Shown here: positions 52,671 through 62,397 of the stretch, in pieces
Layout: each line of letters begins with the position of its first letter
Position numbering within the stretch: position 1 is the stretch's first letter
Assembly (NCBI RefSeq): GCF_012027635.1
Contig: NZ_SNUS01000001.1
Coordinates: 186,001 to 250,000, forward strand
Length of the DNA: 64,000 nucleotides
Source of the DNA: Thermococcus sp. 21S9
GTDB taxonomy: Archaea > Methanobacteriota_B > Thermococci > Thermococcales > Thermococcaceae
Direction of reading: 5' to 3'
Program-made: the position numbers and the translations under genes
Notes under the pieces: model-generated
Seen by the model: only the letters and a program-made list of their open reading frames with translations
Told to the model about the DNA's origin: nothing
Databases searched by the model: none

Positions 52671-53131
52671 TTTAATCCCCTCAGCTTTTTATCCATTTTC
52701 AGCATCTCTCGCCACTGCTTTCCCGGCCAGTAGATTTGTCCGCAGTTCTGGCAGACGTAGAACTCGTCGTAGCTCTCATAGACCCCCGGCGGGACCTTGC
52801 CCTTAACGGCTTCCCTTGGAACCGCTTTTATGGGTCCGTTACACTTCGGACAGCGCGCGTTAGCTGGAAAGAGCTCCTCAAACTGGACGCCGAGGCACTT
52901 CAGTTCTTCAACCTGCCCCTCAAGCGAGTTGGAGCGTAGCAGGAAAGCTTTGACGCCGAGCCTTTCAGCTTTCTTTGCGAGGGCTACGTCCTTGGTGAGG
53001 ATTACCCTGCCCTCTTTCCGGGCAACCTCGATTATCTCATCGTCGTCCTCGATTCCGTAGAGCGTGTCGTAGCCGTAGAGCCTGAGCCAGCGGGCGAGTC
53101 TTCCGAGCATCATGTCGGCGATGAACCTCAT
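52667..53131 (-). CDS. Mut7-C (PIN-like) RNase domain protein with zinc ribbon
   Basis: 154 residues. The N-terminal PIN-like part (MRFIADMMLGRLARWLRLYGYDT, ILTKDVAL) carries the acidic residues of the Mut7-C/DUF82 family, and the C-terminal zinc ribbon has CPKC and CQNC. Thought to act on RNA. It shares an ATGA overlap with mptE, so the two are coupled, although no functional link is obvious. Confidence 0.82.
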   Translation of the reverse strand: MRFIADMMLGRLARWLRLYGYDTLYGIEDDDEIIEVARKEGRVILTKDVALAKKAERLGVKAFLLRSNSLEGQVEELKCLGVQFEELFPANARCPKCNGPIKAVPREAVKGKVPPGVYESYDEFYVCQNCGQIYWPGKQWREMLKMDKKLRGLK

Positions 53132-53205
53132 CGGAAGGGGTTACGGGAGAACCCTTATAAACTAAGCCTCTATTTCACGACCATAAAATAAAACCGGTGG
53201 TCCTC

Positions 53206-53955
53206 ATGCTCGTCTACTTCATCGGCACCGGCGGGAGCGAGGGGATTCCGGCCCATCTCTGCACCTGCTCGACCTGCAACGAGGCGAGAAAGTTTGGCTT
53301 CGCCCAGAGAAGGCCCTCAACGCTCGCCGTCATTACTGACAACAGGAAAGCCGTTCTCTTCGACGTCGGGACCGATATAAGGGACTTTCTCAACGTCCCG
53401 CTGGAGGCCATCTTCCTGACCCACTGGCACCACGACCACATCTACGGCCTCTACAAGCTCCGCTGGATGGCGAGGGAAACTGTTCTCTACGCGCCTGAGG
53501 GGAGCGCCGACGCGCTAATCTTGCAGGACCCCAAGAACCTCCGCCCGAGGACGTTAAGGCCCTTCGAAACGGTCGAGCTCGACACGCTGAGGATTACGGC
53601 ACTAAGGCTGAACCACGGCGTTGAGACGCTCGGCTACCTCATTGAGGAGGACGGGAAGAGTGTGGCCTTGCTCTACGACACCAAGGGTCTTCCAGAGGAG
53701 ACGCGGGAGTTCTTAGAAAAGAAAGCCCCGCTTCGGCTGGCGATTGTCGATGCCACCTACCCGCCCGGCTTCGACGACACCTACCACAACAACGTTGACG
53801 AAGCGGCCGAACTCGGCCTTAGATTGGCGGAGAGAACAGTTCTAAGTCACATCTCCCACAAGAACCTGCCGTTCCTTGAGCTGACGGACTACGTGCGGAA
53901 GAGATGGGGGAACAGGGTTTTAGTTGCCTACGACGGCATGGTTTTCTACGTTTAG
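53206..53955 (+). CDS. PhnP-like metallo-beta-lactamase phosphodiesterase
   Basis: 249 residues from ATG 53206. Metal ligands: HWHHDH at 73-78 with further H and D residues in VDATYPPG and LSHISHKN. A CTCSTC set (C19, C21, C24) near the N-terminus is like the structural zinc site of PhnP. PhnP opens cyclic phosphates of phosphonate breakdown; in archaea without a phn cluster it may cleave other cyclic or nucleotide diesters. It overlaps the next gene tail-to-tail by 4 bases. Confidence 0.8.
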   Translation: MLVYFIGTGGSEGIPAHLCTCSTCNEARKFGFAQRRPSTLAVITDNRKAVLFDVGTDIRDFLNVPLEAIFLTHWHHDHIYGLYKLRWMARETVLYAPEGSADALILQDPKNLRPRTLRPFETVELDTLRITALRLNHGVETLGYLIEEDGKSVALLYDTKGLPEETREFLEKKAPLRLAIVDATYPPGFDDTYHNNVDEAAELGLRLAERTVLSHISHKNLPFLELTDYVRKRWGNRVLVAYDGMVFYV

Positions 53956-54779
53956 CCATTCTCCGGAAATCCGAGAAAGGCTATCGCTGTCATGGAAGTC
54001 GTCTCGGTGTTCGGGTCTCCGACGGGAATTACCCTCCCATCTTTGACCTCGTAACCCGTCACAATTCCTCCCCCACTCGACTGAAGCGCCGTCAGAATCC
54101 GGGAGCAGGAGAGGTAAACACTTCTTCCCTCCTCCGGTTCTTCGAGTGCCCGGTAGAGGTAGACGAAGAGGGCGCACTTGTAGGACTGGTAGACGCCGGA
54201 GAAGGCCTTGTCCCTGAAACCGTTGCCGTCCCACATAGAGAGCAGATGGGAGTAGAGACGAAACGCTTCATCCCTCTTCCCCCGAAGGAGGTCGCTCAAG
54301 GCACCGTAAACGACCAAATCGGCGTAGGAGCGCCAGTCGCGCATAACGCACGAGCGGTTCGCGGTTTCAAGCTTCAACGTGAAGGTCGCGTTGAACCTCT
54401 TCGAGTTAATCCTGCCGAGCGTTTTGACCTCGGGGCAGTAAAAGCCGTCGAGCGGTCTGCCGAGGAGAGGGTCAACCCTGCCGTTGTAGGAGACGCCGTA
54501 GGCCGCGAGTGAACGGCTCACGTTCCTCCAGAGGCTTGAGTTGAGGAGTTTCAACGCCCCAACGGCCAGAATGTTGTCGTTGGCGAGCCATATCGTCTCG
54601 TTGTCCGGATAGGAGGTTACTGAAGCCCTCAGAAGACCCGCTTCGAGGACGTACTGGGACTGGAGGAAGGCCCTCATCGCGGAGGCATCGGGAGTGGGAG
54701 CTCGGGCCGGGGGCTCGATTAGGGGGATGGCAACGAGGAGGATGAATAAAAGCGCGAGCAGAGCAAGCTTCCGGGCCAT
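53952..54779 (-). CDS. Secreted protein, hypothetical (helical toroid-like)
   Basis: 275 residues from ATG 54779; a signal peptide or anchor (about 4-25, LALLALLFILLVAIPL) is followed by helix-rich sequence with several N-glycosylation-like NxS/T sites and four cysteines. The layout suggests an alpha/alpha barrel such as polysaccharide lyase-like or prenyltransferase-like folds, but no family is certain. No good ribosome-binding site is visible. Confidence 0.6.
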   Translation of the reverse strand: MARKLALLALLFILLVAIPLIEPPARAPTPDASAMRAFLQSQYVLEAGLLRASVTSYPDNETIWLANDNILAVGALKLLNSSLWRNVSRSLAAYGVSYNGRVDPLLGRPLDGFYCPEVKTLGRINSKRFNATFTLKLETANRSCVMRDWRSYADLVVYGALSDLLRGKRDEAFRLYSHLLSMWDGNGFRDKAFSGVYQSYKCALFVYLYRALEEPEEGRSVYLSCSRILTALQSSGGGIVTGYEVKDGRVIPVGDPNTETTSMTAIAFLGFPENG

Positions 54780-54922
54780 CAAAGGCACTTGGGGTGGAGA
54801 ATAAAGGGCTTGCGGTCGCTGACTTTACACCGCGACCAAAAGATTATTAACTACCGCAGAACTATGTGTGAATAACACTTTTTAAAGTACTGCGGGGAAT
54901 CCACAAAATCCGGGTGACGGGG

Positions 54923-55762
54923 ATGGGGGTTGGGGAGCTTATAACCGCAGGAAGGCTCGAAGATGCGGAGACAATGCTCCGGAGCGTGAACCGAGAGGGG
55001 CTTGACGAAATGAAGCTGCTCAACTACACCCATAACGTTGTGGAGCTTGCACTCGCTTTCCTTCAGAGGGATGGGCTTGAAAGGGCCGTCAATACGGTTC
55101 TATCACTCATCGATGCCCCCGATGACATTTCATGGGGACTCGAGCGGATTTTTGAGGAATACCTGGTGGAGTGCACACCCGAGCGCGCCCGCAGAGTGTG
55201 GAGAAGGGCTTACATTATTCCCGAGCCTAGAAGGAAGGTCGAGATTCTGCTGAGAGTTTTGGACTGTCTGGATGGCGAAGAAGAGAGGAGGAAGGTTCTC
55301 GCTGAAGCGTTCGGATGGGCCCTTCGAGTTAGGGGACGCTCCTGGAGAACGTACACTCTTTCAGAGGTTCTCTACAGGGTTCACGACCTCGAATACTACG
55401 ACCTGATGCTAGAGCTCTGCAGAAGGATAAGGTGGCGGGAGAGGCGACTCGTATTCGAGGACTTTCTCTTCGAAGACGAGAACGCGGAAACATGTGAGGA
55501 GTTCGTTGAGACCCTGAGGAAACGCCTCGAGGCCTCGGGGAGGGCTCTCGATACCGTCATCGAGGTTCACCTGAAGTACGAAAAGGAGCTCCTGCGAGCG
55601 AAGGGGCTCGACCCGAGGTTTTACAAGCTCATCTCTCGAAGGATTCCGGAGGGTGTTATCTTTTACGCCGTTCCAAAACCCCTCTATCCCCTAGCGGTGC
55701 TCTACCTGCGGCTGAGGAGTATCGCCGGGAGGTGGGGAGTTCGGGTAGTAAAGGCCGATTAA
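54923..55762 (+). CDS. Helical repeat protein, hypothetical
   Basis: 279 residues from ATG 54923 (GGGTGA upstream), almost entirely helical. Repeated helix-pair units (LEDAETMLRSV, LERAVNTVLSLI, RRVWRRAYI, RRKVLAEAFGWA) look like a TPR or other alpha-solenoid. TTTTTAAAGT at 54880-54889 is TATA-like. Related solenoid proteins are common in Thermococcales and have no defined role. Confidence 0.65.
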   Translation: MGVGELITAGRLEDAETMLRSVNREGLDEMKLLNYTHNVVELALAFLQRDGLERAVNTVLSLIDAPDDISWGLERIFEEYLVECTPERARRVWRRAYIIPEPRRKVEILLRVLDCLDGEEERRKVLAEAFGWALRVRGRSWRTYTLSEVLYRVHDLEYYDLMLELCRRIRWRERRLVFEDFLFEDENAETCEEFVETLRKRLEASGRALDTVIEVHLKYEKELLRAKGLDPRFYKLISRRIPEGVIFYAVPKPLYPLAVLYLRLRSIAGRWGVRVVKAD

Positions 55763-55860
55763 AACCCCGATGAGGCCGAGGGGAAGGCACCTCAAATTGA
55801 ATTCCGTCAGGGCACCCAAAACCCCTAAAACTCCCCGCGCCTATTTATTACGGTGATGCC

Positions 55861-56424
55861 ATGCGAGTCCTTGAGCTGGCGAGGCGAAGGAAGACCGTGA
55901 GGGGTTTTCTCCCGGACAAACCGCCGAGGGAGGACATCCTAAAGGCCCTGAAGGTGGCGAAGGAAGCGCCGAGCGGGGCCAATCAACAGCCCTGGAGGTT
56001 TGTTGTTATTGACGACGACTGGCTGAAGGGGAAAATACGGGAGCTCTGCGAGAGGGAAGAGGAGAAGTTCTACTCCGGAACGAAGGGCGACCTGATGGCG
56101 TGGCTCAACGCCAAGGGCTTCAAACCGGAGAAGCCGTTCCTCAGCGAGGCACCCTATCTGATTCTTGTCTTCGGCCACACCAAAGCGCCGTACTGGCTCC
56201 AATCGACCTGGATTGCCATCGGATACCTTCTCCTCGCTCTCGAAGAGCTCGGCCTCGGAACCGTAACCTACACTCCACCAAATCCAAAGCCGGTCGAGGA
56301 GCTCCTGAACGTCCCATCGGAATACAAACTCCAGACGATTCTGCCCGTTGGGTATCCCGCCGACCCGAAGCCGAAGTACAAGAGGAAGAAGCTTGAGGAG
56401 GTCGTAAGTTTCAACGAGTTTTAA
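55861..56424 (+). CDS. Nitroreductase family flavoprotein, second member
   Basis: 187 residues. RRKTVRGF, APSGANQQPWR and LEELGLGTVTYTPP are the FMN-binding blocks. Differs from the 21530 protein by a tryptophan-rich middle (PYWLQSTWIAIGY). GGTGATGCC precedes the ATG, and CTATTTATTA is TATA-like about 15 bp further upstream. Tail-to-tail overlap of 14 bases with the phosphatase gene. Confidence 0.85.
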   Translation: MRVLELARRRKTVRGFLPDKPPREDILKALKVAKEAPSGANQQPWRFVVIDDDWLKGKIRELCEREEEKFYSGTKGDLMAWLNAKGFKPEKPFLSEAPYLILVFGHTKAPYWLQSTWIAIGYLLLALEELGLGTVTYTPPNPKPVEELLNVPSEYKLQTILPVGYPADPKPKYKRKKLEEVVSFNEF

Positions 56425-56863
56425 TGGTTCTTTCCAGCCCCTTCAAAAGCTCAATCTGGGACTCGGTCTCGACGGCACAGTGCCTCAGCCTCCTGACCTC
56501 TGAGAGGGCCTGTCTGAGGGGCAAACGCCGGGAGTACATAAGCCACGCGACCGATACCGTACCGCTCCGCCCGCAACCGCCGATGCAGTGAATCAGAACT
56601 CTCTTCCCTTCCTGAACCTTGGCTTCAATCCACTGGAGGACGGTGAGCAATTCTTCGAGCGAGGGTGCCGAGAAATCCGGAATTGGGAAGTGGAGAACCT
56701 CAACACCCCTCTTTTTCCACCCCTCAAGCGAATACGGGAGCTCGAAGTCTTCAACGAGAACTACAACCGAGTTAAAGGCCTGCGATAACTCATTTAAGCT
56801 TCCCTCCGGGGGCAGAGGGCCGAATGCGACGTTTTCGTCAATAAAAGTTGCGGGATACCCCAC
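56411..56863 (-). CDS. Dual-specificity protein phosphatase
   Basis: 150 residues from GTG 56863, 6 bases after GGTGG; an in-frame GTG at 56872 is the alternative. The P-loop HCIGGCGRSG has the nucleophile C93 and R99, and a general acid D63 lies in IPDFSA. It dephosphorylates tyrosine and serine/threonine; similar Thermococcus enzymes are well characterised. Confidence 0.85.
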   Translation of the reverse strand: MGYPATFIDENVAFGPLPPEGSLNELSQAFNSVVVLVEDFELPYSLEGWKKRGVEVLHFPIPDFSAPSLEELLTVLQWIEAKVQEGKRVLIHCIGGCGRSGTVSVAWLMYSRRLPLRQALSEVRRLRHCAVETESQIELLKGLERTIKTR

Positions 56864-57025
56864 GGAAACCACCGCTGAAAACTATGCAGAAGAGTAGATA
56901 AGCTTTTGGAAAACAGTTAAAAATTCGAATGTCGAAATATTCTGGGTGGAATCGAGAAACCACAAGGTTTTTAAATAGTGAGACATATGTAATAATAAGA
57001 TTGCATATGGAGAGGTGAACGAACC

Positions 57026-57775
57026 ATGAGGAGAATTCTCGCCCTGCTACTGCTGGGCATAGTGGCCATGAGCGTCCTCGGCGCCGGATGTATAAGCAGT
57101 GAAACCACCAGCAACACTTCAACGTCCTCGTCCCCTACAGCATCGCCAACGGAGTCCGACCAGATACCCCTGGCGGTCAACGATAACGGCAACATCAACA
57201 CCGCCGACCTCAAGACGTACATAGACTCCCTGCCCGCCGGACAGCTGACACCGGAGGAGAAGCAGGGCCTTCTTTACATGGTTGAGGAGGAAAAGCTCGC
57301 GCACGACGTTTACACAAAGCTCTATGAAAAGTGGGGTCTGCCGATATTCAAGAACATCGCCGAGAGCGAGAGCACCCACGTTAACGCAGTCAGGCTACTC
57401 CTTGAGAAGTACAACCTGACAGACCCGACCCAGAACGAGGGCATCGGCGAGTTCCAGAACAAGGACCTTCAGAACCTCTACAACCAGCTCATCGAGATGG
57501 GCTCAAAGAGCGAAATCGACGCGCTGAAGGTCGGAGCACTGATAGAGGAGACGGACATAAAGGACCTGGAGGAGTGGCTTGCGCTGACAGACAAACTGGA
57601 CATCATAACCGTTTACGAGAACCTGATGAAGGGAAGCAGGAACCACCTCCGCTCCTTCGTGAGCCAGCTTGAGAGCAGGGGAGTTACCTACGAACCGCAG
57701 GTTCTGCCCAAGGACGAGTTCGAGGAAATTATAAACAGCCCGATGGAAACCGGTGGAAACGGCAACGGGCACTGA
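57026..57775 (+). CDS. DUF2202 ferritin-like lipoprotein
   Basis: 249 residues. The signal peptide ends in the lipobox LGAGC (C22), followed by a serine/threonine-rich spacer (25-45) and a DUF2202 helical domain (about 65-220; ARMEEEKLAHDVYTKLYEKWG-like E and H residues of a ferritin-type di-metal site). TATA AAGGTTTTTAAATAG at 56966-56980 and GAGAGGTGA ribosome-binding site. Probably an extracytoplasmic metal-binding or redox protein. Confidence 0.8.
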   Translation: MRRILALLLLGIVAMSVLGAGCISSETTSNTSTSSSPTASPTESDQIPLAVNDNGNINTADLKTYIDSLPAGQLTPEEKQGLLYMVEEEKLAHDVYTKLYEKWGLPIFKNIAESESTHVNAVRLLLEKYNLTDPTQNEGIGEFQNKDLQNLYNQLIEMGSKSEIDALKVGALIEETDIKDLEEWLALTDKLDIITVYENLMKGSRNHLRSFVSQLESRGVTYEPQVLPKDEFEEIINSPMETGGNGNGH

Positions 57776-58112
57776 CCTTTGAATCTCTTTTCTTCATTAT
57801 CCGTTTCTTCATTAAGATGCGTTTCATAACGTTCTGAATATTTTTCGATGATATCTTTCTATTGTGCAATGGCAATATGTTAGATTGTTCCGGCCCGATA
57901 CGCCGTTAAGTGGGTCTAAGAGTATAACGCACCGTCAGAAAAATAGGTGAAAAATTTCTCTACAGTTAGATACGGGGAATTAAGGGCAACAATATAACAT
58001 AAAATACCAAATTCAACCGCCATATAGACAAATGAACCAAAAGTAGTATAACACACAGTTACGAACATTTTTCGAAGATTCCGCTGGAACAAATCGCACG
58101 GTGGTGGCAAAG
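57776..58112. other. 337-bp AT-rich intergenic region
   Basis: No gene seen. The 5' part has T-rich runs consistent with termination of the lipoprotein gene. AGTATAACGCACCG (57921-57934) and AGTATAACACACAG (58045-58058) are near-identical 14-mers 124 bp apart, the second 55 bp before amt, so they may be a repeated regulatory or promoter motif. Confidence 0.5.
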
Positions 58113-59321
58113 ATGTTCAGCCCAGGTAGCGACGGTTTTATGCTGATAGCGGCGGCGCTGGTGTTTATAATGACCCCCGGTTTGGCTTTGTTCTACGGGG
58201 GTATGGTCAACAAGAAGAACGCGGTAACGATGATGATGCAGAACTTCTTCTCTGCCGGATGGACGACCGTAATCTGGGTTCTCTTCGGTTTCAGCCTCGC
58301 CTTTGGACCTGACGTCAAGGGCATAATCGGAAACGCCCACTACTTCTTCCTGAACAACATAACCCCCAGCACCCTCTACCCGGGGAACCATGTAATCAGC
58401 ATGTACACCTTCATGGTCTACCAGCTCATGTTCGCCATAATCACCCCGGTTCTCATGACGGGAGCCTTCGCCGACAGGATGCGCTTCAAGGCCTTCATCG
58501 TCTTCATGACCCTCTGGCTGTTCCTCGTGTACTTCCCCTTCGCCCACTGGCTCTGGGGCGGTGGCTTCCTGCAGAAGTGGGGCGTTGAGGACTTCGCCGG
58601 TGGAATAGTCGTCCACACGAGCGCCGGTTTCGGTGCCCTCGCGGTCGTGTTCTACCTCGGCATGAGGAAGCACGTGAAGGAAGGAAACCACAGCCTCCCG
58701 CTGATACTCATCGGAACGGCCCTGCTCTGGTTCGGCTGGTTCGGTTTCAACGCGGGCTCTGCTTTGAGGGTCAACGTCGACACTAACGTTGCCTTCGTCA
58801 ACACGATGGAGGCGGCCGCCTTCGCCGCGGTTACGTGGATGTTCCTTGACTACTGGAGAACCGGAAAGTGGAGTGCCCTCGGCTTCATGACGGGCTCGAT
58901 AGCGGGTCTCGCGACCGTTACCCCGACGGCGGGATTCATAAGCCCACAGGCCGCGATGATTGTCGGCGTTCTCTCGGCCATAATCTGCCACCTGGCGGTC
59001 GACTTCAAGAACAGGAGGGGCTGGGACGACGCCCTCGACGTCTGGGGCGTTCACGGCATCGGAGGTTTCTCCGGAATAATCCTCCTCGGAATCTTTGGAA
59101 GCTCGGCGATACTCGGAAGCAACGGCCTAATCCACGGGAACGCCACCTTCTTCGTCAAGCAGGTCGCCGCGGCGGTCTTCTGCGCTATCTACGCCTTCGT
59201 GGTGACCTACATCCTGATATGGATAACCGACAGGATAACCCCCGTCCGCGTTCCGGAGGAGGCCGAGAAGACCGGTCTCGACGCCTACGAGTGGGCCGAG
59301 GCGACCTACGTGGACGCCTGA
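58113..59321 (+). CDS. amt: Ammonium transporter, Amt family
   Basis: 402 residues from ATG 58113 behind GGTGGTGG. Eleven spans with the family marks ALVFIMTPGLALFYGG, FGFNAGSAL and HGIGGFSGIILLG; the histidine pair in VHTSAG and VHGIGG lines the pore. It carries ammonium across the membrane. No glnB/glnK gene lies within the window, unlike in many genomes. Confidence 0.93.
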   Translation: MFSPGSDGFMLIAAALVFIMTPGLALFYGGMVNKKNAVTMMMQNFFSAGWTTVIWVLFGFSLAFGPDVKGIIGNAHYFFLNNITPSTLYPGNHVISMYTFMVYQLMFAIITPVLMTGAFADRMRFKAFIVFMTLWLFLVYFPFAHWLWGGGFLQKWGVEDFAGGIVVHTSAGFGALAVVFYLGMRKHVKEGNHSLPLILIGTALLWFGWFGFNAGSALRVNVDTNVAFVNTMEAAAFAAVTWMFLDYWRTGKWSALGFMTGSIAGLATVTPTAGFISPQAAMIVGVLSAIICHLAVDFKNRRGWDDALDVWGVHGIGGFSGIILLGIFGSSAILGSNGLIHGNATFFVKQVAAAVFCAIYAFVVTYILIWITDRITPVRVPEEAEKTGLDAYEWAEATYVDA

Positions 59322-59350
59322 CTCCCTCTTTCTGTTCTTCTCACTTTTCC

Positions 59351-60016
59351 TCAAAAGTCCTGGAGGAGAATCTTTTCCCGCCGGGATGAGGCCAGGAGCC
59401 CACCGTTCTCATCGAAGACCCACGCGCCTCCCGGAGGGTAGCTGTTGACGATAAACGCTTTAACGCCGAGCAACTTCACCCGCTCCGCCATCGCCTTAAC
59501 ATCGTCATCGTTAAGCTCCCCGTAGTCAGGTGAGTACTCCATCGGCACGAACAGGTAGTCCGGCCTCTTCCGCCTAACCCACTTCGCTATCCTCTTGTTG
59601 TAGAGGTCGCCACAGATAATTACCGCCACCCTTCCAAACTCCGTTCTGGCGGTTCTGACGGTGTTCCCTGTGCAGAACTTCATCGGCTCCTGGAACTTCC
59701 TGTGCTTGAGGAGAACCTCACCGTTGCGCCCAATGAGGAGGGCGGAGTTGTAGATGCAGTTTTTGTATGGCTCAAGGAGGCCGAAGACGACGTAAACCCC
59801 GGCCTCCCGAGCCAATGCGCTCACCCTCTCGACTATCTCACCGTAAAGTTCCGCCCCGCTGAAGTCCCACTCTTCAAAGCCGGTCAGGCAGTACTCGGGG
59901 AAGACGAGGAAGTCCGGCCCGTACTTCAGAGCCTCGTTAAAGCGCCTTTCGAACTCCACCCAGTTGGCCTCGAAGTTTCCGACCTCAACGTGCATCGGGA
60001 TTAGCGCGATTTTCAT
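59351..60016 (-). CDS. Carbon-nitrogen hydrolase (nitrilase superfamily)
   Basis: 221 residues, short for the family. Catalytic triad E41 (FPEYCLTG), K107 (LLKHRKF) and C135 (IICGDLYN) are present. It hydrolyses an amide or nitrile; omega-amidase or deaminated-glutathione amidase roles are common. It is divergent from the MFS gene. A TATA-like region TTAAAGACTACAA lies near 60035 on the minus strand. Confidence 0.85.
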   Translation of the reverse strand: MKIALIPMHVEVGNFEANWVEFERRFNEALKYGPDFLVFPEYCLTGFEEWDFSGAELYGEIVERVSALAREAGVYVVFGLLEPYKNCIYNSALLIGRNGEVLLKHRKFQEPMKFCTGNTVRTARTEFGRVAVIICGDLYNKRIAKWVRRKRPDYLFVPMEYSPDYGELNDDDVKAMAERVKLLGVKAFIVNSYPPGGAWVFDENGGLLASSRREKILLQDF

Positions 60017-60090
60017 TCTCCCACCGCAGGTTGTAGTCTTTTACCGACATAAAGTTTTTGAGAACCGAAGGTGTTGGATGTTAGGTAACC

Positions 60091-61299
60091 ATGGAACTGC
60101 TCAACCGCTACCGGCTCCTGATGGTGCTGATGCACACGGGCTTCCTCGGGAACCTTGTGGTCATCTACTACCTCTCCAAGGGGCTGAGCTACGCCCAGAT
60201 AGGACTCGCCACGGCCCTTACCGCGTGGGGCATAGTCCTCCTTGAAGTGCCCACCGGAGTGGTCGGCGACAGGGTGAGCAGGAAGCTGAGCGTTCTCATC
60301 GGGCTGACGCTGAACGCCATCGCCACTCTCGTCCTGGTATTCCTCAACGGCTTCCCGATGCTCCTCCTCTACGCCCTTCTGATGGCCCTGAGCGTTGCCT
60401 TCGTCAGCGGGAGCCTGCAGGCGTGGCTCTTCGACACAATGAGGCACCTCGGCAGGGAGAGGGAGTTCCGGGAGTTCATGAAGGGCACCAAGAGCCTGAC
60501 GATTCCCGTCTCTGCGCTGACGCTTGTAATAGGCGCCTTCCTCGCCCAGTTTTACGGCTTCACCCTTCCGCTGGTTCTCTCTTTCATAGTCGAGGTTGCG
60601 ATGATAATTCTCGCGCTCTCAATTCCGGAGTACGACTTCGAGCCGGTTAAGGAGAGCTACGGAAAGCACACCCTTGGAGCCTTCAGGGAGCTTTTCAGCG
60701 GAAGAATCTTCCCGCTCGTTGCCGTTTCAATCCTCGTCTCGCTTGAGACCAACCAGTTCAGGAAGTTCTTCGAGCCATATCTCGGGAAAGTTTTAGCCAT
60801 CTACCTCGGCACGACCATTACCGGAACCCTTGGACTCCTTGGAATAGCTGAGGTTACGGTAAGAACCCTCCCGAAGTTCATCGGGATTAGAATAAGGGAC
60901 TCGTGGAGCCTCAGGTTCTATTCGGTCGCCCCCGTTCTCGTCCCAATCCTGACGGTTCTCTCCGTCCTCTATAAAAACCCGCTCTGGATTGTGCTCCTCG
61001 GCGTCGTCGCGACGGTCGTCTCAACGGCTTTTCAGTTCAACATCGCGATAGAGCTTCAACACAGGCTCCCGAGCGAGAAGAGGGCGACGATACTCTCGGC
61101 CGATTCAATGGTCTCGGCTCTGACCATGGGAAGCTTCTACACAGTTTACGGCTTCGCCGTGAACGCCCTCGGGCTTGCGACGGCGAGGCTGGTCTTTGCA
61201 CTCGCGCTCCTCGCGCTCAGCCTCCTCGTGAAGGCGCTTGAAGTTATGGGACCTTTGGGGGATGTTCTTAAAGTGAGACACATTAAACGGGAACATTGA
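60091..61299 (+). CDS. MFS transporter
   Basis: 402 residues, about twelve spans. The loop 2-3 MFS motif reads GVVGDRVSRK (about 55-65) and the FRNLLGRG-like positive charges are partly seen in the 120-130 loop. It probably exports drugs or imports a sugar or acid; no clue in the sequence. Next gene starts 20 bases after its stop. Confidence 0.82.
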   Translation: MELLNRYRLLMVLMHTGFLGNLVVIYYLSKGLSYAQIGLATALTAWGIVLLEVPTGVVGDRVSRKLSVLIGLTLNAIATLVLVFLNGFPMLLLYALLMALSVAFVSGSLQAWLFDTMRHLGREREFREFMKGTKSLTIPVSALTLVIGAFLAQFYGFTLPLVLSFIVEVAMIILALSIPEYDFEPVKESYGKHTLGAFRELFSGRIFPLVAVSILVSLETNQFRKFFEPYLGKVLAIYLGTTITGTLGLLGIAEVTVRTLPKFIGIRIRDSWSLRFYSVAPVLVPILTVLSVLYKNPLWIVLLGVVATVVSTAFQFNIAIELQHRLPSEKRATILSADSMVSALTMGSFYTVYGFAVNALGLATARLVFALALLALSLLVKALEVMGPLGDVLKVRHIKREH

Positions 61300-61319
61300 A
61301 GGAATGGGAGGCTTGTAAA

Positions 61320-62243
61320 ATGAGAACGTACTCCTTCGGCACCGAGACCGTTCCAGTCGCTTTGGCTGGTGACCTGCTCGTTGGGAGCGTTCACGACGGA
61401 AGGAACTACAGGATAATGCTCGCAAGGCTCGACGGGGAGGAGATAGTCAAAACGCGCTTTTTGGCGGGAGAGAACGACTGGGAGGGGCACAGTGGGGTTA
61501 AGCTCAACGACGGCTACCTCATTGGCGGGTCTGTCGAGGGGACCGCAACGCCTGACGGCGGGAAGGGCTGGAAACCCTACCTCGCGAGACTCGATGGGAA
61601 CTTAAACGTTCTCTGGGAGCTGAAACTCAACGTTAGGAACAACGGCGCCGTTTACTCAATCCTTCCTGCAAAGGACGGCTTTTTCATCGCCGGCGAAACC
61701 GGAAGGCCCGGAGATAAGGGCTTCTTCATTGGCAAGGTCTCCCCGGAAGGCGAGCTCCTCTGGCTGAAGGAGTTTGGGAGCTGGGAGGACGCGGTATATA
61801 CTGCCCTGCTTCCATCGGAGAACGGCCTAAAGTTCATCGGGAGCGTCCGCGACGGGAGCTGGACGGTTAGGAGCTTTGACTTCGACGAGAACGGCGAGCT
61901 TCGTTGGGAGGAGGCCCTCGCGGAGGGGATAACCCTCACAGCCGGCCTCTGGAACGGAGAACTCGTCCTGGCCGGCTACCGCGGGGAGAACTTCTGGCTC
62001 AGGATTGGTGAAAGAGATGTTGAGCTCGGAGAGGGAAGCGCGACCTCGCTTCTGCCCCTAAGGGACAATCTCCTCGCCGGAGGCGAGCTCGAAGGAAACG
62101 CCGTCGTCGTTGAAATCGCAGAGGGGAGAGAACCTAAAGTTCGGGAGCTCTGGGAGAACGGCTGGGTCGAGGTTTTGGGAGAGGGAATTATAGCGGGCGT
62201 GACGAAGGATTGGGAGATGGTCATCGCCCGCTTCTCCTCCTAA
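61320..62243 (+). CDS. Beta-propeller-like hypothetical protein
   Basis: 307 residues from ATG 61320 (GGGAGG upstream). Repeats of about 45 residues start with strand blocks such as GDLLVGSVH, GYLIGGSVE, GFFIAGET and GELVLAGYR, the pattern of a PQQ- or delta-60-like propeller. No signal peptide, so it is cytoplasmic or secreted by other means. Role unknown. Confidence 0.65.
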   Translation: MRTYSFGTETVPVALAGDLLVGSVHDGRNYRIMLARLDGEEIVKTRFLAGENDWEGHSGVKLNDGYLIGGSVEGTATPDGGKGWKPYLARLDGNLNVLWELKLNVRNNGAVYSILPAKDGFFIAGETGRPGDKGFFIGKVSPEGELLWLKEFGSWEDAVYTALLPSENGLKFIGSVRDGSWTVRSFDFDENGELRWEEALAEGITLTAGLWNGELVLAGYRGENFWLRIGERDVELGEGSATSLLPLRDNLLAGGELEGNAVVVEIAEGREPKVRELWENGWVEVLGEGIIAGVTKDWEMVIARFSS

Positions 62244-62397
62244 TGGCCTTTGTTCCAGCATAGACAAAGCCAAAGTGAAGACCGAGAGCGGGTTCACAAG
62301 TATCACTGAAACCAACGTCATGGAAAACGCTTAAAACTCCCCCATGGAGTAAACGCTTATAAAGGGTTTTTATTTTTATTAGGTTTTGGGGAGTGGG

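Noticed and set aside
58059-59054. 331-codon minus frame opposite the ammonium transporter
   Set aside because: Antisense of amt, extremely rich in E, G and R, no ribosome-binding site.
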